64,000 bases of DNA from Acidimicrobiales bacterium (GTDB taxonomy: Bacteria > Actinomycetota > Acidimicrobiia > Acidimicrobiales > Aldehydirespiratoraceae). Made by a program: the position numbers and the translations under genes. Under the pieces are notes generated by a model, which saw only the letters and a list, made by a program, of their open reading frames with translations, ran no database searches and had not been told where the DNA came from. Location of the stretch: contig JAVJSI010000004.1 of assembly GCA_040219515.1 (NCBI GenBank), forward strand, positions 217,050 to 281,049, in the 5' to 3' direction. This document shows, one piece after another, positions 26,169-34,848 of this stretch (its first letter is position 1; every line of letters begins with the position of its first letter).

Positions 26169-26890
26169 GCGATCCGGCCCCGGAGCCGGCGCCCGCCGCC
26201 GAGCGCGCGGAGGACGAGGAGGCGCTCACCATCGGTGCGGTGCGCGACCTGCTGGCCGCCGACTTCCCATCGGTCTCGATCTCCAAGATCCGCTACCTGG
26301 AGGACCAGGGGCTGATCGCGCCCAAGCGGACCGCCGGCCGGTACCGGCTGTACTCGCCGCTGGAGGTGGAGCGCCTTCGCACCATCCTGCGCCTGCAGCG
26401 CGACGAGTTCCTGCCGCTGCGGGTGATACGCCAGGAACTGGAGTCGTCCACGACGGGCGCGTTCAGCGTGGCCAACCAGGCCAAGCAGCTCAAGCGGGCC
26501 CACCTCGCCGAGCCCGCGCCCACCCGCCGGTACGCCGCCGAGGAGGTCCTGGCCTCCACGGGGGCCCCGGCCACGCTGCTGCGCCAGCTGGAGGAGTACG
26601 GCCTGGTCGATACCCGAGACGGGGGCTACGACGAGACCGACCGCGAGGTGGTGCAGACCGCCGTCGAGCTGGGCGCGTTCGGGGTGGAGCCCCGGCACCT
26701 GCGCATCTTCCGCGTGGCCGCGGAGCGTGAGGCCGGGCTGCTCGAGCAACTGCTGGCGGCCGGCCTGCGCTCGCGCAACCCCGAGCGCCGCCGCGAGGCC
26801 CTCGAGTCGCTCGAGACGCTTGCCGCACTGGCCTCGCACATGCGCCACCTGATGCTGGTGGCCGAGCTGCGGGAGATGGCCGGCACGTGA
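26165..26890 (+). CDS. MerR family regulator, FtsR-like
   Basis: This 241-aa protein has an N-terminal MerR winged-helix domain at residues 20-90 (TIGAVRDLL, ISKIRYLEDQGLIAPKRTAG, YRLYSPLEVERLRTILRLQ). A long C-terminal helical domain follows (SLETLAALASHMRHLMLV) without an obvious metal or drug site. Size and placement after an FHA gene match FtsR, which activates ftsZ in Corynebacterium and Mycobacterium. The ATG is in an ATGA overlap and the stop overlaps apt as GTGA. Confidence 0.82.
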   Translation: MSDPAPEPAPAAERAEDEEALTIGAVRDLLAADFPSVSISKIRYLEDQGLIAPKRTAGRYRLYSPLEVERLRTILRLQRDEFLPLRVIRQELESSTTGAFSVANQAKQLKRAHLAEPAPTRRYAAEEVLASTGAPATLLRQLEEYGLVDTRDGGYDETDREVVQTAVELGAFGVEPRHLRIFRVAAEREAGLLEQLLAAGLRSRNPERRREALESLETLAALASHMRHLMLVAELREMAGT

Positions 26891-27420
26891 GAGCCCGCAT
26901 CGATGCGGCCATCCGGCGGATCCCCAACCACCCCCAGCCGGGGATCCTGTTCTACGACCTGATGCCGCTGTTCCAGGATCCCGCCGGGCTGGAGGCCTGC
27001 GTGGGTGGGCTCGCCGAGTGGGCGCGGCCCCTGTGCCCGGATGTGGTGGTCGGCATCGAGGCCCGGGGGCTGATCCTGGCCGGGGCGCTGGCGCGCGAGC
27101 TGGGCGTGGGCATGGCCGCGGCGCGCAAGCCCGGCAAGCTGCCTGGAGCGCGCGTCAGCGCGGCCTACGAGCTGGAGTACGGCACCGACACGCTCGAGTT
27201 GCACAGCGATGCGGTGTCGGACGGGGCCCGGGTGATCGTGCACGACGACCTCCTGGCCACGGGCGGCACCGCCGAGGCCGTGTGCGGCCTGGTGGAGGGG
27301 CTGGGCGGCACCGTGGTGGGCGTGGGCGTGGTGGTCGAGCTGACCTTCCTGCCCGGCCGCGAGCGGCTGGCGCGCTATGGGGTGCACTCGCTGGTGGACT
27401 ACGACTCCGAGGCGCTCTGA
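26887..27420 (+). CDS. apt: Adenine phosphoribosyltransferase
   Basis: Apt salvages adenine to AMP with PRPP. The 177-aa protein has IEARGLILAGALARELG, FVPARKPGKLP-like (AARKPGKLPGA) and the PRPP motif RVIVHDDLLATGGTAEA near residue 118. YELEYGTDTLELH is the family's substrate loop. Length is standard. The GTG start overlaps the MerR stop, so it is co-transcribed with regulators, an unusual setting. Confidence 0.93.
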   Translation: MRARIDAAIRRIPNHPQPGILFYDLMPLFQDPAGLEACVGGLAEWARPLCPDVVVGIEARGLILAGALARELGVGMAAARKPGKLPGARVSAAYELEYGTDTLELHSDAVSDGARVIVHDDLLATGGTAEAVCGLVEGLGGTVVGVGVVVELTFLPGRERLARYGVHSLVDYDSEAL

Positions 27421-27423
27421 GGC

Positions 27424-28188
27424 GTGGAAGTCGCGCGGGCGATCGGCGTCGACATCGGCGGCAGCGGGATCAAGGCCGCGGTCGTCGACGTACGCACGGG
27501 TGTGCTGGTGGGGGAGCGGGTGCGGGTGCCGACGCCGCAGCCCTCCACGCCGGACGCTGTCCTGGCCGCGGCGGCCGCGCTGGTGGAGCAACTCGGTGCC
27601 GGTCTGCCGGTGGGTGTCGGGGTGCCCGGCGTGGTGCTCGGTGGCGTGGTGATGAGCGCCGCCAACATCGACGCGGAATGGATCGGCTTCGACGTGCGGG
27701 ACGCACTGGCGGGACGCTTCGGGGTCTGTTCGGTGCTGAACGACGCCGACGCAGCCGGCCTGGCGGAGATGCGGTTCGGGGCGGCCGCCGGCCACCCCGG
27801 CGTGGTGCTGATGCTCACCCTCGGGACGGGCATCGGATCGGCCCTGTTCGCGGGCGGGCTCCTGGTGCCCAACACCGAGTTCGGCCACATCGAGATCCGG
27901 GGCAAGGACGGCGAGCGCCGGGCCTCGGCGGGCGCCCGTGAGCGCAGGGGGCTGTCGTACAAGCGCTGGGCGCCCCTGCTCGAGGAGTACCTGCGGCGCA
28001 TCGATGCCCTGGTCTGGCCGGACCTCATCATCCTGGGCGGGGGCGTCTCCAAGCGGGCGGACCGCTTCCTGGGGCTGATCGACGTGCGCCCGCCCGTGAT
28101 GCCCGCGGCCCTGCTCAACGGGGCCGGGATCGTCGGCGCGGCCGTGCGGGCGGCCGAGCAGGACGACGGGAGCCCGGGGGTCACCTGA
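27424..28188 (+). CDS. ppgK: ROK family polyphosphate glucokinase-like protein
   Basis: This 254-aa actin-fold kinase starts with the phosphate motif [15 protein letters not shown]. It has VGVPGVV, the catalytic [17 protein letters not shown] near residue 100, [12 protein letters not shown] and [10 protein letters not shown]. The late segment [16 protein letters not shown] and the small size match actinobacterial polyphosphate/ATP glucokinase rather than larger ROK kinases or repressors. Polyphosphate use is inferred from family. It follows apt by 3 bases on the same transcript. Confidence 0.82.
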   Translation: MEVARAIGVDIGGSGIKAAVVDVRTGVLVGERVRVPTPQPSTPDAVLAAAAALVEQLGAGLPVGVGVPGVVLGGVVMSAANIDAEWIGFDVRDALAGRFGVCSVLNDADAAGLAEMRFGAAAGHPGVVLMLTLGTGIGSALFAGGLLVPNTEFGHIEIRGKDGERRASAGARERRGLSYKRWAPLLEEYLRRIDALVWPDLIILGGGVSKRADRFLGLIDVRPPVMPAALLNGAGIVGAAVRAAEQDDGSPGVT

Positions 28189-28206
28189 GGCCGGTGGCCT
28201 GCCGGG

Positions 28207-28950
28207 TCAGGTGCCGGCGCCGGCCCTGGCGCGCATGAGCCCGGCCAGATGCTCGAAGCCCGGCGCGGACCGCGCCACCAGCGCCGGCCCGTGGGCGGTC
28301 GCCCCCCGGCGGAGCAGCGCGGGTGCGCCGGCGCCGAGCGCCGCCCGCGCCTCGGTCTCCATCGCCGGCTCCGCCAGCCAGCGCTCCACCAGGTCGCCGT
28401 CGGCCTCGGCGTGGAACAGGAGGCCCCATGCCGGGTGGTGGCGGAACGCCTGGCAGCCCGTGAGCGCGGAGGAGGCCAGGGCGTGCGCGCCGGGCGGGGT
28501 GGGGAAGACGTCCCCGTGCCAGTGCAGGACGGTCGACCGGGGTCCCAGGGCGCCCACCACCGGGTCGCGGGGCTCGATCACCTCGATGGGGAGCCAGCCG
28601 ATCTCCGGCCGCGGCCCGGCGCTCACCGCGGCGCCCAGCGCCCGGGCGATCAGCTGGGAACCCAGGCACACGCCCAGCATCGGCAGGCCGTCGGCCAGCG
28701 CCCGCTCCACCCAGGCGCGCTCGTCCGCCAGCGCCGGATGGCGCGCGGTGTCGTCGACGTTCATCGGGCCGCCCATGATCACCGCACCCGCCACCTCGGC
28801 CGGTGCGGGCAGTCGTCCGCCATCCAGGGGGGCGCACACCTCCGGGACGAGGCCGGCTCCGCGCAGGGCCTCCGCGATTCGGTGCGGCCCCTCCCACGGC
28901 ACGTGCTGGATCACCAGCACCCGCCCGCGGGCCCCCGCGTCCGCGCTCAC
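28207..28950 (-). CDS. Class I glutamine amidotransferase domain protein
   Basis: This 247-aa stand-alone GATase resembles the GuaA N-terminal domain. The nucleophile elbow is GVCLGSQLIARALG with Cys near residue 95. The oxyanion region VIMGGPMNVDD is near 58, WHGDVF follows, and a late His/Glu pair is suggested in LLFHAEAD. Members hydrolyse gamma-glutamyl amides or glutathione-like conjugates; no synthetase partner is adjacent. The GTG start overlaps the stop of the M32 peptidase gene, so the two are co-transcribed. Confidence 0.82.
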   Translation of the reverse strand: MSADAGARGRVLVIQHVPWEGPHRIAEALRGAGLVPEVCAPLDGGRLPAPAEVAGAVIMGGPMNVDDTARHPALADERAWVERALADGLPMLGVCLGSQLIARALGAAVSAGPRPEIGWLPIEVIEPRDPVVGALGPRSTVLHWHGDVFPTPPGAHALASSALTGCQAFRHHPAWGLLFHAEADGDLVERWLAEPAMETEARAALGAGAPALLRRGATAHGPALVARSAPGFEHLAGLMRARAGAGT

Positions 28951-30440
28951 CCGGTGTGGGTGCGGCCCAGGTGGGCGATCAGCGCGTCGGCCGAGAGCGT
29001 CCGCCCGGTGGCCCGGTGCATCAGCTCCGGAGTGGGCACCGTGGCGCCGTGGCGATGGATGCGGTGGCGCATGACATCGAGGATCTCGCGGAAGCGCCCC
29101 TCCTCGACGGCCTCCTCCAGGCCGTCGAGCACCTGGTCGGCGGCCTCGGCGAGCTGCGCGGAGTAGAGGCTCCCGAGCGTGTAGGTGGGGAAGTAGCCGA
29201 ACAGCCCCTCGGCCCAGTGGATGTCCTGCATGGCGCCCTCGGCGCCGGTGGCCGGGCGCACGCCCAGCAGGCGGTCCATGCCGTCGGAGAAGGCGCCGGG
29301 GAGGTCGGTCACCGCCAGATCGCCGCGGACCATCGCCACCTCGAGTTCCGTCCGCAGGACGATGTGCAGGTGGTAGGTGACCTCGTCGGCCTCGACGCGG
29401 ATCGGCGAGGGGCGCACCACGTTCGCGGCGCGGTGCATCAGATCGGCGTCCACACCCTCCATCGCTTCGGGGAACAGCCGGCGCATGGTGGGCTCGATGC
29501 GGTTCCAGAACGCCCTGGTCCGGCCGACGTGGTTCTCCCAGAAGCGCGACTGGGACTCGTGGGCCGCCAGCGAGGGCGCGTCGTGCAGCGGGGTCCGGTC
29601 GAGGTCCTCCGCGAAACCCTGCTCGTAGAGCGCGTGGCCCACCTCGTGCATCACGGCGCCGATGCTGCTGATGGGCGAGGCGGGGTCCACCCGGGTGGTG
29701 AACCGGACATCGCCGCGGTGGGTGGTGCTGGTGAACGGATGCACCGAGCGCGCGATCACGCCGGCGCGCAGGTCGAAGCCCACCATGTCGGCCAGCTCAT
29801 GCGCCAGGCGCACCTGGGCGTCGGTGTCCCACTCGCGGGCCGGCAGCCGTGCTTCCGGTCGGCGGCCCGCCTCCTCCACCAGCGGGCCCAGGCGCTCGCG
29901 CAGGTCGGCCAGGACGGGCTCGATGCCGGCCACCCGGGTGTCGGGCTCGAAGGCGTCCAGCAGCGCGTCGTAGGGCTCGTCGCCCACCTCGAGCGCGTCC
30001 GCCTCCTGGCGGCGAAGGGCGAGCACCCGCGCCAGCGGGCCGGCCCAGTGGGCGAAGTCGTCCCGCTCGCGCGCCTCGGTCCAGGCGTGGACGCTCTCGG
30101 CGCACGCCTCGCTGGTCTCGCGCACCAGCGACTCGGGCAGCCTCACCGCCCGGTCGCGCATCCGCGTGGCCACGCGGACGAACGCCGCCACGTGCGGGTC
30201 CTCGGCCAGGTCCGGCCTCCCGGAGAGGCGTGCGAGGGCCTCGCCGGCGTCGGCGCGCACCGTCTCCCGGTGATGGAGGGCGGCCAGGGTGCCCTGCTGG
30301 CGCGCGCGCGCCGCCGAGCCGGCGGGCGGCATCAGCGTCTCGCGATCCCAGGCCGACAGGGCGGCCGCCGAGGACAGGTCGCCGACGGTGCCCGCCCACT
30401 CGCTGACCAACGTCCATTCCTGGCTCTCGCGCACGCTCAC
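28947..30440 (-). CDS. M32 family metallocarboxypeptidase (Taq type)
   Basis: This 497-aa zinc carboxypeptidase has the standard M32 length. The HExxH site is in [16 protein letters not shown] near residue 265, followed by the third ligand region [14 protein letters not shown] near 295. Other family segments are [10 protein letters not shown] and the C-terminal [16 protein letters not shown]. The GTG start at 30440 lies 6 bases after a TAGACT hexamer, so the mRNA is probably leaderless. It trims C-terminal residues from peptides in the cytoplasm. Confidence 0.93.
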   Translation of the reverse strand: MSVRESQEWTLVSEWAGTVGDLSSAAALSAWDRETLMPPAGSAARARQQGTLAALHHRETVRADAGEALARLSGRPDLAEDPHVAAFVRVATRMRDRAVRLPESLVRETSEACAESVHAWTEARERDDFAHWAGPLARVLALRRQEADALEVGDEPYDALLDAFEPDTRVAGIEPVLADLRERLGPLVEEAGRRPEARLPAREWDTDAQVRLAHELADMVGFDLRAGVIARSVHPFTSTTHRGDVRFTTRVDPASPISSIGAVMHEVGHALYEQGFAEDLDRTPLHDAPSLAAHESQSRFWENHVGRTRAFWNRIEPTMRRLFPEAMEGVDADLMHRAANVVRPSPIRVEADEVTYHLHIVLRTELEVAMVRGDLAVTDLPGAFSDGMDRLLGVRPATGAEGAMQDIHWAEGLFGYFPTYTLGSLYSAQLAEAADQVLDGLEEAVEEGRFREILDVMRHRIHRHGATVPTPELMHRATGRTLSADALIAHLGRTHTG

Positions 30441-30446
30441 CGGGCC

Positions 30447-30452
30447 AGTCTA
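30447..30452 (-). promoter_or_regulatory. -10 hexamer for the M32 peptidase gene
   Basis: Read on the minus strand this is TAGACT, ending 6 bases before the GTG at 30440. It is 14 bases from the divergent -10 for the opposite gene, so two promoters share this tiny region. Confidence 0.5.
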
Positions 30453-30466
30453 CGCGGGCCCCGGGC

Positions 30467-30472
30467 TATCCT
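30467..30472 (+). promoter_or_regulatory. -10 hexamer for the small membrane protein gene
   Basis: TATCCT ends 6 bases before the ATG at 30479. The arrangement mirrors the divergent peptidase promoter and again implies a leaderless message. Confidence 0.5.
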
Positions 30473-30478
30473 GAGCGC

Positions 30479-30745
30479 ATGAGCAGCCATCCATCCGAGC
30501 GCCCACGACCCGCTTGGCTGACGCGCTGGGAGGACCTCCACATCGTTATCCAGGTGCTCCTGGTCAGCCCGGTGTCGGTCGCCCTGTTGTTCGTCGTGCA
30601 CATCGGCCTGATGAACCAGCCGCTGTGGCGCGGGCTGTCGTACGGGATCTTCTGGGGCGCGCTCGTCACCGCGGCGGTGGTGGGCGCCTCGCGCTCGGAG
30701 CGGGCCCGGCGCGACCAGGGGGGCGTGAACCCCCCCGGTCGGTGA
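30479..30745 (+). CDS. Small two-span membrane protein of unknown function
   Basis: This 88-aa protein has a basic N-terminus (RPRPAWLTRWEDL) and two hydrophobic segments at about residues 22-45 (IVIQVLLVSPVSVALLFVVH) and 54-70 (LSYGIFWGALVTAAVVG). A charged tail follows. No family is recognised. It is transcribed divergently from the M32 peptidase gene, and its start is supported by a -10 hexamer 6 bases upstream. Confidence 0.65.
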   Translation: MSSHPSERPRPAWLTRWEDLHIVIQVLLVSPVSVALLFVVHIGLMNQPLWRGLSYGIFWGALVTAAVVGASRSERARRDQGGVNPPGR

Positions 30746-30769
30746 CCCTCCTCGGGCCGGCGGTCCCTC

Positions 30770-31708
30770 TCAGCCCACGTTGGTGGCGGCCCCGCTGAAG
30801 TCCTGCAGCGCCTGGAGGACGTCGGGCAGCAGCGCCTGGACCGCGTCGTTGTCGCCGCTGGCGGCGGCGTCGACGAAGCGGCGCAGCACATCGCTGACCT
30901 GCGGCCCCTGGGCCACCAGGCCGGCGCGCTGTCGCTCGAGCTGGGCGTCCTCCATCGTGTACCCGTCCATGCGGGCGATGGCGGCGTCGAAGTCGTCCAG
31001 GATCCCGGAGATGTCGTCGGTGCGCGCGGCGAGGTCGTCCGGGCCCGACAGCGACTGCAGGGTGGTGCCGAAGCTCGACAGGGCGCCCGCGGCCGCCTGT
31101 GCGTCCTCGAGGTACTGGTCGATGGTGCCGGTCTCGCCCGACGGGGCGGGGTCGACCGGCGGCTCCTCCGGGTCGTCGAGGGTGGTGACGTCGTCCGAGG
31201 TGGTGGTCGGCTCGGTGGGCTCGGTGGGCTCGTCGTCGCCGTCCTCGGAGCCACAGACGCTCAGGCCCAGCTGCTGGGCCAGGTCGTCCAGCTCGTTGCT
31301 GGCGGACTCGGCCTCGGGGCCGACCTCGTTGAGAACCGCCTCGGGGTCCTCCCCGCCCTCGATGCGCGAGATGGCGCCGTTGATCAGCTCGAGCTGCTGC
31401 TCGTTCAGCGCCACCGCCTGATCCCACAGGTCTGCCAGCTCGTCCGGCGGCTCGAGCTCCTGCAGTCGCTCGAGTCCGTCCTGGTTGGCATCGCGAGTCG
31501 CCTGGAGGAAGCCGAGGAGATCGTCCGGCGAGGTGGGGTCGGCGATGCTCTCGGTGGTCGCGTTCACATCGGTGCAGATGGCGTCGGCCTGGGTGCGCAG
31601 CTCGTCTGCGCTCAAGGCCGAGGACTCGTCGCCACCACAACCGGCGGCGAAGGCGACGGCGCCGGTGGCCACGAGGGCGGCGGCGGTACGGCGGAACCCG
31701 CGCGTCAT
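30770..31708 (-). CDS. Secreted lipoprotein of unknown function
   Basis: The 312-aa protein has a lipoprotein signal: basic MTRGFRRT, a hydrophobic core, and lipobox AFAAGC with the lipidated Cys near residue 24. The mature chain is helical and acidic in two halves with similar DPxxDLL/ PDDLAA segments, separated by a Thr/Pro/Asp-rich linker (residues 180-215). The halves may be duplicated copies of one domain. No catalytic motif is visible. LspA (4359-4892) would process it. A CCTAGGAGAG site supports the start. Confidence 0.75.
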   Translation of the reverse strand: MTRGFRRTAAALVATGAVAFAAGCGGDESSALSADELRTQADAICTDVNATTESIADPTSPDDLLGFLQATRDANQDGLERLQELEPPDELADLWDQAVALNEQQLELINGAISRIEGGEDPEAVLNEVGPEAESASNELDDLAQQLGLSVCGSEDGDDEPTEPTEPTTTSDDVTTLDDPEEPPVDPAPSGETGTIDQYLEDAQAAAGALSSFGTTLQSLSGPDDLAARTDDISGILDDFDAAIARMDGYTMEDAQLERQRAGLVAQGPQVSDVLRRFVDAAASGDNDAVQALLPDVLQALQDFSGAATNVG

Positions 31709-31790
31709 ATGACTCTCCTAGGCGGAAAAGGGGACGGCCGAGCCGCCCGGCGGCGCGGCGTTCCCGCACTCGGAGCGCGGGAGTCTGACA

Positions 31791-31796
31791 AGACTA
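31791..31796 (-). promoter_or_regulatory. -10 hexamer for the lipoprotein gene
   Basis: On the minus strand this reads TAGTCT, giving a leader of about 75 nt with a TAGGAGAG ribosome site before the ATG at 31708. Confidence 0.35.
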
Positions 31797-31845
31797 ACCC
31801 GGCGTCCGGACCGCGGGGAAGGCGTCGGACCGCGGGAATCGGCTC

Positions 31846-31851
31846 TAGAGT
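31846..31851 (+). promoter_or_regulatory. -10 hexamer for the ferritin gene
   Basis: TAGAGT here would start transcription near 31858, leaving a short leader with CGAGGAG before the ATG at 31881. No iron-box-like palindrome is apparent. Confidence 0.4.
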
Positions 31852-31880
31852 GTGGGGCCCACCCCACCCGAGGAGCGACC

Positions 31881-32384
31881 ATGGCCCTGGAGAGCACCGT
31901 CGACGCGGCCCTCAACGCACAGATGGGACGCGAGTTCGAGGCCCACATGCAGTATCTGGCGATCTCGAGCTGGTTCGACGGGGAGGGCCTGCCCGAGCTC
32001 ACCCGGTTCTTCGCCGAGCAGGCCGCGGAGGAGCACGGCCACGCCATGAAGTTCCTCGACTACATCCAGGACGCCGGGGGCACGGTGGCGATCCCGGCCA
32101 TCGCCGCGCCGAGGGGTGGCTTCGAGAGCGCGCAGGACGCTGTGCGGGCCGCGCTGGAGTCCGAGGAGGACGTGACCGCCCGCATCGACGAGTTGGTCGA
32201 TGTCGCGCGGGGGCGGTCGGACCACGCCACGGAGGTCTTCCTGCAGTGGTTCGTCACCGAGCAGGTCGAGGAGGTGGCGACCATGACCGAGTTGCTGCAG
32301 ATCGTGCGCCGCGCCGGCGAGGCCGGCCTGCTGCTGGTGGAGGACTACATCGCACGCAAGGGGCACCCCGAGGCGGCGGGCTAG
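31881..32384 (+). CDS. Ferritin (non-haem iron storage)
   Basis: The 167-aa four-helix ferritin oxidises and stores iron. Ferroxidase-type residues are in REFEAHMQYLAISSWF near residue 18, AAEEHGHAMKF near 50, and the third-helix FVTEQVEEVATM near 127. The size and lack of a central haem Met place it closer to Ftn/BfrB than to haem bacterioferritin. A GAGGAG site supports the start. Its neighbours do not indicate a specific regulator. Confidence 0.92.
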   Translation: MALESTVDAALNAQMGREFEAHMQYLAISSWFDGEGLPELTRFFAEQAAEEHGHAMKFLDYIQDAGGTVAIPAIAAPRGGFESAQDAVRAALESEEDVTARIDELVDVARGRSDHATEVFLQWFVTEQVEEVATMTELLQIVRRAGEAGLLLVEDYIARKGHPEAAG

Positions 32385-32402
32385 GCGGATCGGGGCCCCG
32401 AC

Positions 32403-32894
32403 GTGACCGATCCCGACGCCGGTGGGCGCCTGCGGGCGCCCCGTGAGCTCCGGGCCGGCGACTACGACCGCGCGCGGGCCGTGGTGGACGACTGGTTCGG
32501 GCACCCGGTGGGTCTGGTGATGCACCGGCTCTTCTTCGACCAGCTCGGCCCGTCGGGAGTGTGGATCGAGGATGCGGCCGGCCGGCCCGCCGGCTTCCTG
32601 CTGGGGCTGGTCTCGGAGGCCGAGCCCGACTTGGCGTACGTCCACATGCACGCCGTGGCGCCGGCCTGGCGCGGCCGGGGGGTGGGCGAGGGCCTGTACC
32701 GGGCCTTCGGGGGGCGGTGCGCCGCCCGGGGCTGCGGGCGCATCCGCGCGCTGGTGGGGCCGGGCCGCGAGGCCTCGGCCCGCTTCCACGAGCGCCTGGG
32801 CTTCGTCCCCGCCTGGCGCCCCGGATATCTCGGCCCGGGGGCCGACCGGCACGTCTACGAGCGCGCGCTACCGCTCGACGGGCCGCAGGGCTGA
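32403..32894 (+). CDS. GNAT family N-acetyltransferase
   Basis: This 163-aa acetyl-CoA-dependent transferase has the GNAT core: the beta-bulge sequence YVHMHAVAPAWRGRGVGEGLY near residue 80 with the R/Q-x-x-G-x-G/A acetyl-CoA loop (RGRGVG). It ends with ARFHERLGFVP near 125. The substrate is unknown. It begins 18 bases after the ferritin gene with a GTG, likely in the same transcript. Confidence 0.85.
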   Translation: MTDPDAGGRLRAPRELRAGDYDRARAVVDDWFGHPVGLVMHRLFFDQLGPSGVWIEDAAGRPAGFLLGLVSEAEPDLAYVHMHAVAPAWRGRGVGEGLYRAFGGRCAARGCGRIRALVGPGREASARFHERLGFVPAWRPGYLGPGADRHVYERALPLDGPQG

Positions 32895-32945
32895 GGGCGG
32901 CCGGCGCGAATCAATCTCCCGAGGACCACGATCGAGGGCGGGCAG

Positions 32946-33293
32946 ATGAGCACTGAGGAATCCCAGGACGACCGCCGCGCGCATCCTCGCCGGGATGTCG
33001 AGCTCCCGGTGCGCGTCACCGCCGGCGACGCCGTGGTGGAGGCCGTCAGCGTCAACCTCTCCGAGGGCGGCGCGCTGATGGCCGGCGACGACTTCCCATC
33101 GGCCTCGCAGGTGCGCGTGGAGATCGAGCTGGCCGAGCTGGGCTGGCACGCCATCGACGCCGAGGTCGTGCGCCACGGGACGGACGACGACGGGAGCGAG
33201 TCGCTGGCGGTGCGATTCGCCGAGGCCGCAACCCACGGCGGACGCGAGGCGATCCGGGACTTCTTCCGCGCTCGCCTGGGCGGCGAGAAGTAG
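32946..33293 (+). CDS. PilZ domain protein
   Basis: This 115-aa single PilZ domain has both c-di-GMP motifs: RxxxR at residues 11-15 (RAHPR) and NxSxxG at 37-42 (NLSEGG), followed by beta strands and VVRHG. It is therefore expected to bind c-di-GMP and act as a small receptor. No partner domain or secretion/flagellar gene lies beside it. Together with the RsiG-like protein at 25438 it indicates c-di-GMP signalling in this organism. Confidence 0.88.
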   Translation: MSTEESQDDRRAHPRRDVELPVRVTAGDAVVEAVSVNLSEGGALMAGDDFPSASQVRVEIELAELGWHAIDAEVVRHGTDDDGSESLAVRFAEAATHGGREAIRDFFRARLGGEK

Positions 33294-33325
33294 CAGCCGG
33301 CGCACCGGCGACCCGGTGCGAGCGC

Positions 33326-33604
33326 TCAGGCGCTCAGGTCGATGTGACGCCGCGGCCGGTCGGGCTCGCCCTCGCTCCCGCCCGCGTCGTCGTCGGAGTG
33401 CCCCTCGCGGTGGCGCTCCTCCTCGGCGCGGTCGTCCATGCGCTCGATCCGTTCGGGCGGTGGCACCTTGGCGGAGCGCACCCGGTCGGCGCGCTCGCCG
33501 GCGGAGGCCAGCACGGCCATGTGGGTCTCACGCTGCATGACCATCTGCGCGATGCGGTTGGCCTCGCTGAGGCCGGCCTTCTGGATGGCGGGTACGTGTT
33601 CCAC
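33326..33604 (-). CDS. Small charged hypothetical protein
   Basis: This 92-aa protein has a helical N-terminal half (IQKAGLSEANRIAQMVMQRE, then THMAVLASAGERADRV) and a very charged Asp/Glu/Arg C-terminal half ending RRHIDLSA. The GTG at 33604 is chosen because GGGAG lies 5-6 bases before it and because the upstream continuation of the frame is antisense to another gene. No family is recognised. It lies downstream of the J-domain gene on the same strand. Confidence 0.5.
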   Translation of the reverse strand: MEHVPAIQKAGLSEANRIAQMVMQRETHMAVLASAGERADRVRSAKVPPPERIERMDDRAEEERHREGHSDDDAGGSEGEPDRPRRHIDLSA

Positions 33605-33684
33605 GACGCTCCCGGCGTTCGGGTGGCGCTGTCCGCATCGGCAGGCGGCCCCCCGGGCTTGAGCGGTGCGCACCGGATGGCCCC

Positions 33685-34305
33685 TCAGCGCACCCGCCAG
33701 CCCAGGTCCAGGCCTCCCTCGTCGTGCGCGATGGTGTAGACGGGCCGGCCGCGCGTGGGGTGGAAGACGATCGATACCAGCTCGCCTTCGGACAGCGCCA
33801 GCTCGATGGGGAGCTTGCGAAAGGTCACCGTGTCCAGCGCGCCGCGCGCACTGGCCACCACCATGCGGTGACGAAGCGACATCCAGCGGCGCTCCAGATG
33901 CGCGCGCCCCACCACCCGGGCTCCCACCAGAGCCGAGAAGCCCTGCCCGCAGCCCGGGCAGCGCAGCGACACCACGATGCCGCCCGGGTCGTCGACGGCG
34001 ACACGGCTGGCACAGCCCGGGCACGGGACGCGGCGCACCGGGGGCGCCGGCGGGCCGGGCGGCGGGGCCTGGGGCCCCGAGCGGCGCAGGCGGTCGTAGC
34101 GGGAGCGCTGCACCGGGTCGCCCAGCACCTGCCAGGCCTCGTTCGCGCGCTGGGTGAGCTCCTCGGCCCGCCGGCGCTGGTCCTCGTCGCGGAAGCGGTC
34201 CGGGTGGAAGGCGACCAGCCGCAGGCGCCATGCCGCCCTCACCTCCGCGGCGCTGGCGTCGGGGGCCACATCGAGGGCGGCGTAGTGGTCCGGGCCGGCG
34301 CTCAC
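33685..34305 (-). CDS. J-domain protein with zinc ribbon
   Basis: The 206-aa protein starts with a J domain (DHYAALDVAPDASAAEVRAAW...FHPDRF), including the HPD tripeptide near residue 33 that stimulates Hsp70 ATPase. A Pro-rich linker and a four-cysteine ribbon (CPGCASRV and CPGCGQGF, residues 85-115) follow. The C-terminal domain of about 85 residues has no recognised family. It lacks the DnaJ Gly/Phe and CxxCxGxG repeats, so it is a specialised co-chaperone. The GTG at 34305 precedes VSAGPDHYAAL. Confidence 0.78.
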   Translation of the reverse strand: MSAGPDHYAALDVAPDASAAEVRAAWRLRLVAFHPDRFRDEDQRRRAEELTQRANEAWQVLGDPVQRSRYDRLRRSGPQAPPPGPPAPPVRRVPCPGCASRVAVDDPGGIVVSLRCPGCGQGFSALVGARVVGRAHLERRWMSLRHRMVVASARGALDTVTFRKLPIELALSEGELVSIVFHPTRGRPVYTIAHDEGGLDLGWRVR

Positions 34306-34384
34306 TGCCCCGGAGCATGACCGATCGGCCGCCCGGAGGACGCCGCGGGACGACCGCCGTCCGACGCGACGGCCCCGCGGCCCA

Positions 34385-34390
34385 TAGGCT
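34385..34390 (+). promoter_or_regulatory. -10 hexamer for the leaderless RodZ-like gene
   Basis: TAGGCT ends 7 bases before the GTG at 34398, matching the spacing at dxr and ispG. Confidence 0.5.
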
Positions 34391-34397
34391 GCCTCCG

Positions 34398-34823
34398 GTG
34401 AGCTCACCGACCCTCATCGGCAACACGTTGCGCGAGGCCCGCATGAGTCGCGGCCTCGACATCTCCGAGTGCGCCGAGGCGACCTTCATCCGCGCCCGCT
34501 ACCTGGCCGCGATCGAGGACGGCCGCTTCGACGATCTACCCGACCCCGCCTATGTCGCGGGCTTCGTACGCTCCTACGCCGAGCACCTCGGGGTGGATCT
34601 CGACGGGCTCGCGGAGCCGGACCGCGATCTGCCGGTCCGCCGCGAGCCCGAGCACGCCGGGCGCCCCGTGTACCTCCAGGTGAGTCGCACCCGCACCCGC
34701 GCCCGGGGCGGCGCGGGGGTCGCCTGGGCGAGCTGGGTGGCGCTGCTGGTGCTCGTGACGGTCGCCATCATCGCCCTCGCCCTTTGGCTCGGGGTGTTCG
34801 ACGCCCCGGCCATGACCCCCTAG
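34398..34823 (+). CDS. RodZ-like HTH membrane protein
   Basis: The 141-aa protein has an N-terminal HTH_25/XRE-like domain (IGNTLREARMSRGLDISECAEATFI...YLAAIED, residues 5-75) with YVAGFVRSYAEHLG. A basic linker (TRTRARGG) precedes one membrane span near the C-terminus (WVALLVLVTVAIIALALWLG). RodZ links MreB to the membrane. This form ends right after the span, lacking the usual external domain, so it is a minimal version. The start rests on the -10 spacing. Confidence 0.8.
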   Translation: MSSPTLIGNTLREARMSRGLDISECAEATFIRARYLAAIEDGRFDDLPDPAYVAGFVRSYAEHLGVDLDGLAEPDRDLPVRREPEHAGRPVYLQVSRTRTRARGGAGVAWASWVALLVLVTVAIIALALWLGVFDAPAMTP

Positions 34824-34848
34824 GCCCCGCTCCGGGAGCAGGCGCAGC

